From contig CP071493.1 of the NCBI GenBank assembly GCA_017354895.1, positions 3,410,001 through 3,474,000 of the forward strand: a stretch of 64,000 nucleotides of DNA, written 5' to 3'. The number at the start of each line of letters is the position of its first letter. Position 1 is the first letter of the stretch. Both the position numbers and the translations under genes were made by a program. This document shows positions 10,540 to 21,012 of the stretch, piece after piece. The notes under the pieces were generated by a model. That model ran no database searches, was not told where the DNA came from, and was given only the letters and a program-made list of their open reading frames with translations. The stretch comes from Podospora comata (lineage: Eukaryota; Ascomycota; Sordariomycetes; Sordariales; Podosporaceae).

Positions 10540-11897
10540 AGGCTTCAGCTTTACGTCGCCAAATTCAAAGAGGGCATGGAGGACTTTCCTAAGACGTTAC
10601 GCCGATCAGAGTGCTATCGAGACGTTCGAAACCACGTCCTGGGACGGCCTCGACAGCGAGGTCGCAAAGGCAATGGAGGCATTTCAAGCCCACCAGAACC
10701 GAAGGCGCAGTTGGCAAAACCCTTTTGAAGGCTGCCGAAAGACTCGGTGGTATTGCCGCCCGCCGTATCGAATTCCTTGTCGGACTAGTGCCAAACGATA
10801 ACTGTATTGGTGGGTGTTCTCGCGGGTGGCCTAAGACTGCTTTGTAATGTAAGGAATTATCTGTTCCTTGATGTCCAGAGTTCCTGCTTACGGCCAATGG
10901 CTGGACAGCGACTCGCAAGAAGGCGATTCACATAAAGATACTGGAAATGCTAGACAGCTTGGGCAACACTGTCTCACATAGCAAGGCACAGATCAGACTG
11001 TATCGTGGCGACCCAGATCCAAGACACAAGGCAGAGGATCTTCACATGGCCGTTCTGGAATTCATTCGCCATGCCGTTTCCTACTTCGATCATTCAAGTG
11101 CTTGTAAGTCTCTCCTTCTTCACTAAAACCCCACAGGACCTAAAGCCAAGACCAAAAAACTGACACCCCAGTAGTTGAATCTCTCAAGGCCTTCTTTCAG
11201 CAGAGTGAATACGAATCGAAGCACAATGATGCCCTCGACAGGGTTAAGAAGGCTTCGGGAGCATTCGAGAGCAATATATCAATCTGTTCCCAAACCCGTG
11301 TGGAGAAAATCTACAAAAACAGCGAAACTCAAGATTGGCCAACGATTTCTTTATACTTTACACTTGCAGGTGTTGCCAAGGATTTTACTGGTGAGTTTAC
11401 CTTGACGTTGCAAGCATAACATGGATAGCGTACGGCTGACCTCGTCCTCCCTAAAGCCCACAGGTCAGAATCAGATCGGTATTCTCATGATCGAAGATGC
11501 ATTCGTGACCTTGCTCAAGTCTCTCGAGTCGCAAGTTCTCATTCTCCACGACGAGCTGGCATTTGAGTGCAACTCTTCGCTCTCTACTCTCAGCTACCTC
11601 TGCGCCTTGATCACCGAGATGATGTCCTCGCCCGGTGTGTTCCCGCTCAGCTTTTTCTGCGGTCTTCACTGCCGAGAGGTCGATGCTCTTCAACCTGGCT
11701 ATGGCATCATGCGCAGTCTAGCGCTGGATCTTCTGCGACTGTTCGGAAATGCCAACAGTGCCACGACTGGTGACCCGAATATGACTGCCCAAGGGCTCAT
11801 GATGAACCATCTTCCTACGATCTTTTCTATTTTCAGCAGACTCCTCCTACAGAATATACCCGCTGGAGCTGTCTATATCATGGTGGATAGCGCATGA
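10540..11897 (+). pseudogene. NLR-type N-terminal domain (DUF7708-like) gene, decayed
   Basis: The plus strand carries pieces of a fungal STAND/NLR-like protein: AWRTFLRRYADQSAIETFET, WDGLDSEVAKAMEAFQAHQN, RRIEFLVGLVPND (another frame), VLAGGLRLLCN (a third frame), then TATRKKAIHIKILEML and AEDLHMAVLEFIRHAVSYFD. The stretch then has an apparently usable intron near 11104-11172 (GTAAGT...CCCAG), and LESLKAFFQQSEYESKHNDA after it. The last piece, 11421-11897, ends in AGAVYIMVDSA and a stop. That ending resembles a Walker B-like strand of such proteins. At least two frame changes in the first 400 bases suggest a broken gene. It is divergent from the neighbouring AAA pseudogene, about 100 bases away. 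The DUF7708 assignment rests on remembered family sequence patterns. Confidence 0.6.
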
Positions 11898-12468
11898 TGG
11901 CTGGTTTTTGAATACCTGAAAGAAGAGATAATCACATTGTCTTACACCTTCCCAATATCACAGGAACCTCGGTGACCACTTGTTCAATAACATTCAAAAA
12001 CAACAAAGTTGGAAAGCATCCACAAGGTAGCATTGATGACAACCCACACATGCGTGGAGATAAAAAGAGAGGACCGACCGAACGTTCCAAAACCCCACAA
12101 AACGGAAGTCAAGGTAAAAAGCTTATCCGTACAGCGACAGGGGTGACACCCTTGCCATATCCCAGTTTGGAAACCCAGGCGTCCAAGCGAGGAGCTGACA
12201 GGCGATCCATCGTTGGCCGAAGCTAAAAGCGCTATTGAAGAGAACTCCATCAGAATATTGATCTAGACCACCCAGAACCAGGTTGTCGGGGTCATCGCGC
12301 ATATGCAAAGGATTTGAAGTAAGATTGCGCTCAAGGGATCAGTGGCAATGGAAGCCTTAAAACATTGTGTCTCTTTGCTGTTCTTTTGTTCTTCTTCTTG
12401 ATCTTCAGCTTTCCTCGAAGCCGTCCATTCGTTCTTTTGATCATATCATTCCAAGCCACTCCTTCAAC
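11898..12468. other. intergenic
   Basis: Nothing is recognised. The last 100 bases are T- and C-rich and are probably the promoter and leader of the gene at 12469. Confidence 0.45.
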
Positions 12469-13618
12469 ATGCTGTCCAAAACCGGAAGTGGCGTCCTCCT
12501 CCTGCAAGCCGCATCCCTTTTCTCGGGCGCGGCAGCCCGTTGCCTCCGGACCTGCCCGGCCGATGACCCGCTCCTCAACCTCCTCCGTTCCGAGTCGGCC
12601 TCCTCCGACTTCTGCCGTGACTTCCTCGGCCTTCCTGTTTCCACGCTCGAAACAACCGTCACCCCAACCGTCGTAGCCACCGTGACCGAAACCAGCTACG
12701 TCACCGAGGTCGTCACCCAAGTCGACACGACCATCACCGTCACCCTCCCTGCCGACGAGTCTCCCAGCACCACCGTCACCGTCACCCCCGCAAAGCGTGA
12801 CAATGCCTACCCAACCTGGCTCCCAACCAGCTACGGCGAAAAGTACATCTCCCAAGCCTGCTCCTGCCTCAGCCTCCCCCCCGCCATCAGCACCGTAACC
12901 TCCACCGCCGATGCAGTCACCCTCACCGACGCAACCACCATCACTGAAACCACAACCGAAACAATCCACACCACCGCCATCGCCACCGAAACTGCCAAGC
13001 CCGCTCCCAAGCCAGTCAAGCGCATGATCAAAATCGAGGTTATCCGCAAAAACGCGGGTACCTCCCTAGGATGGATCTACAACAGCAACGGTCCCGCCAT
13101 CACAAGCAGCAACAATCAGCAGCCTACTTTATTCGAATTCAACCTCCTCGAGAACGAGACTGTCGGGTCCCAGCTGCGATTGAGCTCCTCGTTTGGCCCG
13201 CTTGGGTTTAACAAGGATAGCCATCCTAGTAATATCGTCGAGCTGGAGGATAATTATGGTTCTCTCAAGTTTGTCGCGCCTACTGAGCCGGGGGCGGTTC
13301 CTCAGACGGTGGATGCGGGGAAGAACAAGTACGCGAGTGATATTTGGAGCGTTGATACGGAGACGAGGGAGATTACCTGGCAGTGGGTTGCTACTAATGG
13401 AGGGGGTAAGTTTTCTTCCTGCTTGAACTGTTTGTATTAGGTGTGGTTTACTGACTGGAGATGTTGATTTAGTTCCCGATATCAAGCTGTACTCCGTGTC
13501 TGGCCGTCTTTATGCTGTTGGTGATGTGGAGAGGTTCATGTACGCTACTAGCAATGGTATTGGCGCAAGGGAGGAGGTCAGGTTGGTGTATACTTTGGTT
13601 GGGGAGTCTGTTTTGTAG
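12469..13618 (+). CDS. secreted threonine-rich protein, unknown function
   Basis: The exons are 12469-13405 and 13473-13618, with a phase-1 GTAAGT...TTTAG intron, giving about 360 residues. I chose the ATG at 12469 because it opens a clean signal peptide (MLSKTGSGVLLLQAASLFSG, then AAARC). An upstream in-frame extension would bury it. The mature N-terminus has four cysteines (CLRTC, DFC, then CSC further on). The middle is built of Thr/Val stretches such as TVTPTVVATVTETSYVTEVV, probably O-glycosylated. The C-terminal 140 residues look globular, with a beta-rich composition (GWIYNSNGPAI, LRLSSSFGPLGF, WSVDTETREITWQWVATNGG). No GPI signal is seen. It is likely secreted or wall-associated. I do not recognise a named family. 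Confidence 0.8.
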
Positions 13619-14142
13619 ATTTCTTTGGTTGAGGAATAGAGTTGGTTGTCTACTTTGTTTGGAGCAGCAAGTCATCGCCATTTTGCAATTGAATTGTCTT
13701 TTGTGATGTAGTGCCATTTAGCCTAGGGCAGGGTTGAAAGGGTAGGTTGATTCTAGCTTGCTTTTACATGCAGGTTATTTGTGACCATTTCTTTTGCACT
13801 GAACGATCTAGTCTCGTCTTCACGAATATTTTCGACAAATGTTGCTTGAATTTGTAAATTGCTCCCAGTTCTTTTTTCTATGCGCCCGGGGGCGTATCGA
13901 GTCTTCATTCAGGCATCTAAACGATGCACCAGCAACAGAGAGCTCGGGATCCCATCAAATAACAGCTGGATTGCTTGTCTGGGTGATAGTTGGCCAATGT
14001 TCCAACACACCAATCACAGTCCACCAATCCACACCAAACAAAACACCCCCTTTTTGTTTCCCCAGGAGTACTGGCTCTCTTTCTGTGATATGCGAACCGA
14101 CATTTTGTCAAAGAAAAGGGAGCCAAAAAAAAACACCAAAGA
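13619..14142. other. intergenic
   Basis: No gene was seen. This is the 3' region of the preceding gene. Confidence 0.45.
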
Positions 14143-14225
14143 GCATGCAACACCAGACAGTCCCCAATGGTATCGCCCACCTGGGTATTACTCCGGTGGC
14201 TGAAAGCTGTTATTCACAAGTTTGA
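14143..14225 (-). pseudogene. 5S rRNA pseudogene, truncated
   Basis: Read on the minus strand, about 65 bases resemble the 3' half of the 5S gene at 16891-17010. They include AACAGCT, CAGGTGGGCGATACCATTGG and CTGGTGTTGCATGC. The 5' third, with the ACATACGACC start and the CCCGTCCGCTC loop, is absent. The helix I 3' strand is altered, so it should not fold as 5S. Confidence 0.7.
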
Positions 14226-15630
14226 TGACCGAAGTGGACTTTTCTTTTGGCTTGTTTTGAGTTGGCTAGTGCCCGCCACCTCGCACCACAGACACATCAC
14301 GGACAAAGAATAAGAGACTGCAACGAAAAATCAAAGCCTGAGAGGATAGTTGAAATGCCTCTAATTGTCATTTTTCAAGGCCATTCATCTATCTCTGCAA
14401 GACATCTTGACTATCCTTTCACGCCTGTTGATAATTTTTTCAAGGCCTTTTGATTATCTTCCAAGGCTTATGACAGTCTCCCCATTTTCCTGTTCACGGC
14501 GTGTGAATGAAAGACGCAGCCATCACGCATGTCCACAAACGCCTCACCTCCACTTGTCATGTCAAAAACCTTGAGCTTGTTTGCCGGCGCAGGCGGGCAG
14601 TGTGCAGTTATACATTTGCTGGGCCCCTCTCCCACGTTCCTCCATTTTTCTTTTTCCTCTCAAGAGCAGATTCAAAAGGTATGTACCGCCCTCTTCTAAA
14701 ACGTGTTTTCAGAAAACTTTTGAAAAAAAAATTTATAAAAATAAAATATGTGTCTTCAGATGTTTTGAGGTGGTTCTCCATCATGAAGAATGAAACCTCA
14801 TTCTTTTCCTAGATGTTGTTTCTAACAGGAGTTGAACGGACCACCTATTATTAGGTTGAAACACGGATACTCTTGTCATCATCATTAAACACCTTACACC
14901 AATGACGGCTTCTGTTGGGATCGAGCTGCTTGATTTGAGGTTGAATGTGTCTATCAATCGTTCTGGGGGCAGGAGGGAACGGGTGGACGGTCACTCTGGG
15001 GGAGGGGGGGAAGGTGGAAAGGTGCGAGCGGGAGGGAAGTCACCGACGGGCGGGGGCATGACGGCTGGCGCTTACTCACTGCAAGCAAAGAGGAACTGGG
15101 GGATGAGAAGAAGTGATTTGACAGTGATGAGAACAGTAATGGGCAAGCCGTTGAGACTTGTGATGAATGATGTCAGGCTTGGACCTTGATGGAGTCCCCA
15201 CGGGAGGCTTGCTGAATCTGAGTTGATCACTATCTGCTGTGGTTTGATGGCATTGTGGATTAACTGTTCAATGTGGAATACCAAGATAATCTCTTCCAAA
15301 GTTGTTTCATGCAAATCAATATCAACCTGGTGAGCCGGTAGTGTTATAGATGGCTCCTGAGTTTGGTCGAGATGGGGATTTGGGCAGTGGAAGAGACGAG
15401 TCTGGAAAGATCCTATTCCCGGTATTGCAGAGGCCCTGTTGAAGGATCAGTCTAAACCTCGGACCTGCTTTTCTGATAGAAACCTGGAAAACAGTGGGTC
15501 TGCTTCGCTGGATACGACCATACAATTACCTAACCGATCACAGGGGCAATCAAACGGCTGGAGAGAAAATGTTGATAAATAGGGGCTACACCCTCATCCT
15601 CATATCTTATGACAACATCACGTCGCCTAA
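14226..15630. other. gene-free stretch with minisatellite
   Basis: No gene is recognised. It contains the GGCCTT minisatellite locus 2 near its left end, then AT-rich and purine-rich DNA. Open frames in it show no domain or signal peptide. Confidence 0.5.
14345..14470. repeat. GGCCTT minisatellite, locus 2
   Basis: Four to five imperfect units of about 20-22 bases, mostly in the orientation TTTCAAGGCCTTTTGATTAT. A direct-orientation unit (GGATAGTTGAAATGCCT) stands at the left edge. The unit at 14442-14461 matches 17 of 20 bases of 33675-33694. Confidence 0.8.
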
Positions 15631-16475
15631 ATGCCCATCATGGTATCTACAGTCCTCTATCTCGCCTGCCTCTCAGCCCTCCAACTCCCCCTTTCGTCCG
15701 CCCAAAAAACCACCACCACCACCACCACCGTCCCAATCCTAGACTGGGGCTTCGACTTCCCCGGCTCCGCCATCTCAGTGGTCGGACAAACCTCCGGCTC
15801 AACAACCTACCGCCTGACATGCAACTCCCCCGGCGAGTGTCAATGGACTCAAGTACCCGATAGGGCTTCTTACCTGAATAACATGGTAGGCACCATGACG
15901 TTCATCGAAGCCGGCGCGCCCTACAACGCAGCCATGACACAGAACATCAGCGCAAGAGGGACCGCATTCTCCTACCAGGCGACTTGCACGCCGAGAACAA
16001 AGCCCATCACTATTCAGACTACCGATTCTGAGGGGAGGTTTACTGATTTCCCAGTGAGGGCACCTAATCTTGTGGATTGCACATCAACTTCGATGGGGAA
16101 GGAGCCGACGCCGACGTTTGAGCTTGATGGGACGACGGGGGTGTATAAGATGGTTGTTATCACGCAGGGGGTGGAGAAATTAGATCTAGGCGCTGCGCCT
16201 ACGGGGCTCATCACGACCGGTGGGGTGCACGAGTCTCGGGATGAATGTGAGTACTTGATTTTACTTCAAAAAAGAACATGGGAAGATGAGCTAATGATTT
16301 TTGTCTACCAGCTTCTGGTTCATCTTCTTCTTCGTCGTCGTTTTCATCTTCAACGGGCGCAACGGACGCTCCAGCGGCCAACACGCAAACTCCAGACTCT
16401 GCTGGGGGTAAGCTTGTCACTTCCAGCCTTAGGATGGCAGGCTTTGTTGTGCTCATGACAGCACTGTTTGCTTGA
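15631..16475 (+). CDS. GPI-anchored secreted protein, unknown function
   Basis: The exons are 15631-16246 and 16312-16475, with a phase-1 GTGAGT...CTACCAG intron of 65 bases, giving about 259 residues. An N-terminal signal peptide (MPIMVSTVLYLACLSALQLP) is followed by a short Thr run, then a globular domain of about 170 residues with several cysteines (LTCNSPGECQW, TCTPRT, VDC). Exon 2 encodes a Ser/Thr spacer and then a C-terminal hydrophobic tail (MAGFVVLMTALFA) directly before the stop. That arrangement is the expected one for a GPI-anchored surface protein. A second in-frame ATG at 15640 is equally possible as the start. Fungal proteins with this architecture are common, but I do not recognise a characterised one. 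Confidence 0.8.
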
Positions 16476-16890
16476 TCATGATTTCAATCTGGATAGAGCT
16501 CTACCAAATCAACTGGGAGTAGCCGGACAATCGAGCCAAGTTCCTCACACCTTATTAGCCCATCATGTGTTTCGGCTTGTCTCTACCCAAACCTGTATCC
16601 AGCGATGGTCTGCTTTCCCATTGCGCTTATGCAGTCCCTGTGAAAGAAAAAAAAATAACTAAAGTAACAGTGCCAGAACTGACAACGTCAAATGCAAGTG
16701 CTGACATTGGAGAACGATGATTCAGGGGCAACCAAAAGTGGTCTCCAAAACGTCTTTTCACCCATTGCGGTAAAAAACATGATAGTAAAATATTCCCCTT
16801 TCTTTTTGGATACACTGCACAAAAAAGTTTTGACGGTTTTCAAAAGAAAATGAGAGTGAGATAGATGTAAGGACTAAAAAACAAGTCTAA
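16476..16890. other. intergenic
   Basis: No gene was seen. The right end carries the T-run downstream of the minus-strand 5S gene (minus-strand TTGTTTTTTAG at about 16871-16883), a likely RNA polymerase III stop. Confidence 0.5.
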
Positions 16891-17010
16891 AACATACAAC
16901 ACCAGGGATTCCCCAGTGGTCACCCACCTGAGTACTAGTCTGGCAGTCAGCTGTTTGACTAGGGGAGAGCGGACGGGATCCCGTATTTTCAGCTGCTTAT
17001 GGTCGTATGT
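16891..17010 (-). rRNA. 5S ribosomal RNA, variant A
   Basis: The gene is 120 bases and reads from 17010 leftward. It starts ACATACGACCATA and ends GGTGTTGTATGTT, the paired ends of helix I in ascomycete 5S. The conserved loop CCCGTCCGCTC and the internal promoter region GGTGGGTGACCACTGGGGAA are present. Helix II is formed by CAGCTG with CAGCTG. An AT-rich TATA-like stretch lies about 22-28 bases before the start (17032-17038), as 5S genes of Neurospora need, and a T6 run follows the 3' end. It is a single dispersed copy. Confidence 0.92.
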
Positions 17011-17535
17011 GTTTATTTGAGTGGAAAAATGATATTATGAGGGAGGTTTGCTGGTGGAGGAGGCGGGTTAGAAGTGTGAGGTGAGACTAGCGGGTGATGG
17101 GTGTGGTTAGATAGGGAGAGAAAGAGTAATAGTGAGAGTTGAATCAAGTGGGTACAAGTTTTTACGATGCTTGGGCAGTAACGGTCGGGTGATAAGTTGG
17201 TGCTAGCACTGCTAGGTCGTGCCGTCTCCTTGTTCAAGTGAGGAGAAATCCTCCGTGTTTTTATCTAACCCCGTCCTTTTTCTCTCTCTCTCTCTCTTTT
17301 TTTTTTATTTTTTTTTTTATTTTCTTTTTATCATTTTGAAAAATGTGTTGCGAAACTGTCAAAATCATTTTCAGTGAGATAACTATATGATTGTTGGGAA
17401 CAAAAAAGAGTTTTTTGGGTGGTGTGTTAACAATACAGCTGTTGTCGTCGGTGGAATAAGCTGTGCACAAAATGTTGGTTGCCCCTTGTTACCAGCCCCT
17501 GGAATCGTTGCACAATGTCAACAATAACCACGTTG
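17011..17535. other. intergenic with CT/T tract
   Basis: No gene is seen. It contains the 5S upstream region and a long CT then T-rich tract, followed by the 3' region of the minus-strand ankyrin gene. Confidence 0.5.
17279..17330. repeat. CT/T-rich low-complexity tract
   Basis: A TC dinucleotide run passes into long T runs with scattered A and C. Confidence 0.85.
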
Positions 17536-19842
17536 CTATAGCTCTTCAACAGCATCACAAAACTCATCACCCTCCTCAGATTCTTCTTCATCGTCTTTGC
17601 TAATACTTTCCAGCAGCTCATTAAACGCCTGACGAAGCTCCGCTGTCGACTCTCGCTGGTTGAAGATTTCGATGGGCGTCTTCATCTTCTGACCGCCGTC
17701 CAGATCATCAGCAAGCCCCCGCATCTTGGCGTCTGTAAAGATTTTGAGCATCTCGACATCGGCAACTGCCGCCAAGTAGTGAAGAATACTCTTCCCGTCT
17801 CGGTTTTTATAGCGATAATCACTACCGCGCTCAAGTAGAATTCCGACGTTTTCGTGCCGCGAGTAGAAGACAGCATAAACGAGGGGTGTGTCACCATCCT
17901 TATCAACATGATTGACATTAGCACCATGCTCGGCGAGTAAAGTTACTGCATTTGGGCTCGTTCGCGAAGCGGCAAAACAGATAGGTGTCGCGCCTCTCCA
18001 TGTCTCGCAATTGACATTAGCGCTATGTTGTATGAGCAATGACACGATCCTACTGTCAACGGCATGCCCTATTGCGTTTACAGCACAAATTATTGGTGTT
18101 GTGCCGCGATCATCAATGACCGCGTTCACATCTGCACCGGCCTCAACAAGCAGTTTGGCTACTTCGTAGTGGCTGAACCAACATGCTTGAAATAGGGGTG
18201 GCGTCCCGTGTTTCTTTTTCAACGATACCGACGCGCCGGCCTTCAGGAGTTTCGAGGCGGCTTCTGTGTCTCCCTTAAATGCTGCCATATCAAGTGGGCT
18301 CCATGTGCTCTCCGGATCAACATGGTTCAAGTAAGAGAGGTACTCCGGCTTGCCGAGAGCTTCTTCAAGATTCGCATGTAGCACTCCACTGACAATAAGG
18401 TGTAAAGGAGATAACTGAATACTTTCGAAGGCGGGTATCAACTCTATGAGCTCATGGGACCCAGGTCTGCCGGACAGGTGTATCTGAATCGCTTCGTATA
18501 GGACCTTGGGGTCCCTGTCAGCCTCAGCGAATGGGTCAGCCCCTGCTTGTAATAGAAGTCGAATCATGGGGATGTTGACCCTATAAAGGGCTGCGAGCAA
18601 TGGGGTCTCGTCGGTACTGCCTCGAACGTCGTATACAGATGCACGCTTGTCTTGAAGTAATTGTCTGACTCCTTCGACATTCCCTCTTTCAATGCAACCA
18701 AAGATGTTTGTGGCCGTGCCCGGTGTTCCAGTTTCCAGACGGTTGAACATGCGGATGTTTAACTCGGGTGTACCATGCATATTGCTTGAAAAGAAGGCTG
18801 ATATGCCTCCTCGGTATAGCCAGTTCGGGCAGTTGTAATGTAGCATGACCTCTTTAGCCCGGGGCAGGTTTGTGTTGACACAAGCCTGAGACGTGCATTC
18901 TCCGCCGATAGAGCCACCAGACACTCTAACCACCAGGCTGAATAATGACAACTTCCAGGTGTTGTACTGTAGCGAATAGTTCGCTATTACGTGACATCGA
19001 CAGGGACAATGGGAATCGCAGCGACGGCTACGTTGACGGTGGCGGTTACATGGGGCCTGCGGATATGTGTTTCGTTCTTCGATACCTTCATTTTCCATAG
19101 CGCGATCGTTCGACTGTCGCAGGCTGGCAAGACAATCCTCCAATCTCGCCATCTGTCGAAGAATTGGATCTCTCACTTCGGACAGCATATTGGTTCTCAC
19201 TTCTTCGACCTTGGAGACCACCTCTGGCATTATCTCGCTCGCCAAAGCATGAGAAATGTGGGACTTGAGCTCAGCTGTCGACCGTTCAACCGCCGCGCCG
19301 ATACCAAGAGACACCCGGCTTCAACAGCAACATTACAGTCAGCAGCGCTAACCTCACAGCCATAGTGAAGACACTCACATATTCTGCACAATCAACAATC
19401 GATAGATCGCTACCGTAGCGCTCTTCAAGCTCTTTCTCAAACCAGCTACCGTGGTACTTTGTCTCAACCAGGCCAACTTCCTCCTCTTCCCTAGATCTTC
19501 CGGTTTCCACTCCCCGCTCTCCAGCCCGTCTCCATCGATAATATTCTCAATCACCTTCTCAATCCTCCCAATAACCACAGTCGCGTCTTCAAAGAGCCCG
19601 ACCAGCGCCTCAGCAACAGACGCAAACGATGCCGACTTGAGAGCCTCCTCTGATAACCCAAGATACATCTCCCTCAGCCCCGCTTCTGTCTCCTCAAAAA
19701 ATTGCTGCGAACGCCGGAGGTCATCAAGCAAGCGGTGAAGGCCTTCGGGTGCCTCGCGCCAGGTGTCGACGAGGGAGTAAACCGTGGATGAGGCGCGGAC
19801 AACAATGGTTGAGACTCCGAGGATAGCCCCTAGGACCTCCAT
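17536..19842 (-). CDS. Helo-like N-domain, Cys motif and ankyrin repeat protein
   Basis: The exons are 19842-19379 and 19318-17536, joined at a phase-2 intron of 60 bases (GTGAGT...GAAG), giving about 748 residues. Residues 1-155 start MEVLGAILGVSTIVVRASST and continue as a helical region. This matches the fungal N-terminal domain of STAND proteins (Helo-like, PF17111), related to membrane-acting cell-death domains. After a coiled helical linker comes a Cys/His cluster (CDSHCPCRCH) that could bind metal and is typical of this ankyrin family. From about residue 300, ankyrin repeats follow, for example TPLLAALYRVNIPMIRLLLQ, SPLDMAAFKGDTEAASKLLK and TPLVYAVFYSRHENVGILLE. The C-terminus is acidic (SKDDEEESEEGDEF). 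No nucleotide-binding domain is present. A role in non-self recognition or programmed cell death is possible, but inferred only. Confidence 0.85.
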
Positions 19843-20460
19843 CGTGTGACCAGTCGAAGAACTGGAGTTGTAGAGATGCTCGGGCGAACAAAAAACGGCG
19901 TGCTACAGTCCACGTGTATTTCCCAGGGGCTGGACATTGTAATGGAGGCACGACGCCCTATCAGTGACCCCGCTTCGGCGGCAATGTCGCGACCACTCAG
20001 TTAATATCGAATAAATTGGCAAATGGTCGCAATTCATGCACAGGAGGGAGAGACATGAGCCCGTCGTAAAGTTGTAGAGCACGAGCGCAGCCTTGCTGCA
20101 GAAGGGTTGGCATGCGATAGAGACTATGTATGGCATCCCAAGACAAAGACCTTTTGAAGCCCTTGTATTCCATTCAGGATCCTGTGGGTAGTCGTCGTCG
20201 TCGTCATTACCGTCGAAACCTCTGCCACTATCGTCCACCTCCGGGTTGCATCTCGTTCTTGAGCGTGGTTTTATACTTGGTGGCTGTGCCGGGGTATTTC
20301 CTTGGGTATAATGGCGATGGTAGCGATTAGGGGTTGAAAGTAGTAATAGGGAGCTCAAGTGATGTAGACGCGGATCTATGGCACTTGATGAGTGACAGTC
20401 TACCAAGACTCCTCAAAAAACAAGAGGAAAAAGAGAAAGAAGAGAAAGAAGAGAGGCAAA
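19843..20460. other. intergenic
   Basis: This is the promoter side of the ankyrin gene and the 3' flank of the second 5S gene. A minus-strand open frame here (19903-20406) shows no domain and probably is not a gene. Confidence 0.45.
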
Positions 20461-20580
20461 AACATACAACACCAGGGATTCCCCAGTGGTCACCCACCTG
20501 AGTACTGATCTGGCCCTTTCAAGCTTATCTAGGGCAGAGCGGACGGGATGCCGAGTTTTCTTGAAGGTATGGTCGTATGT
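20461..20580 (-). rRNA. 5S ribosomal RNA, variant B
   Basis: The gene is 120 bases and reads leftward from 20580. The ends ACATACGACCATA and GGTGTTGTATGTT are identical to variant A, as is GGTGGGTGACCACTGGGGAA. Bases in helix II differ completely but still pair (TTCAAG with CTTGAA), which argues for function. T5 follows the 3' end on the coding strand. Confidence 0.93.
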
Positions 20581-21012
20581 GATATCTTCTGTCTAAAATT
20601 GGGCCTATATAGATTGTCTTAAAGGAGGGAGGTTGAAAAGCTGCAGGTGCTATGTGAAAGAGGTATATATCGAAGGCCCCACCTGGGAGCAAAATGACAT
20701 TTTTCAGCGGGGAGTTGTATTGGTTTTGATGAATAGCACGTAGTCAAAAAAGGGAACGAGAGATACTGCAGTAAAAACACACAGGTCTGAAAAGATGGTG
20801 TCGGGGGTGGATGTTGATCTAAACATGCAGTGGCTATTTGTAGAAGGGGGCAAAAGTAAGTGCCAAACGGGGACCGGATATTCGTGTTATCCAGCCGTGA
20901 TTTGGACCGACTCGATCTACCTTTGCAAGGTAGATATATCTCTTCGCCCCCTCCATCCCCACCCCCTCCACACCCGCATGTGTATGAATCAAGCTATAGA
21001 CCTTCGTCCCCC
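20581..21012. other. intergenic
   Basis: It contains the 5S promoter, and no other gene was seen. Confidence 0.45.
20606..20611 (-). promoter_or_regulatory. TATA box of 5S variant B
   Basis: TATATA lies 26-31 bases before the 5S start. Upstream TATA elements near -29 are known to be needed by dispersed 5S genes of Neurospora. Confidence 0.65.

Noticed and set aside
8837-11897. Repeat-induced point mutation as the cause of decay
   Set aside because: Fragments keep good codon structure over long stretches, and the breaks look like indels; no strong TA excess seen by eye.
12469-16475. Biosynthetic gene cluster in the 12-21 kb region
   Set aside because: Only structural secreted proteins, 5S genes, an ankyrin protein and a broken tyrosinase are present; no synthase, transporter or regulator.
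19903-20406. 167-codon minus-strand open frame
   Set aside because: No recognisable motif, and it lies in the promoter side of the ankyrin gene.
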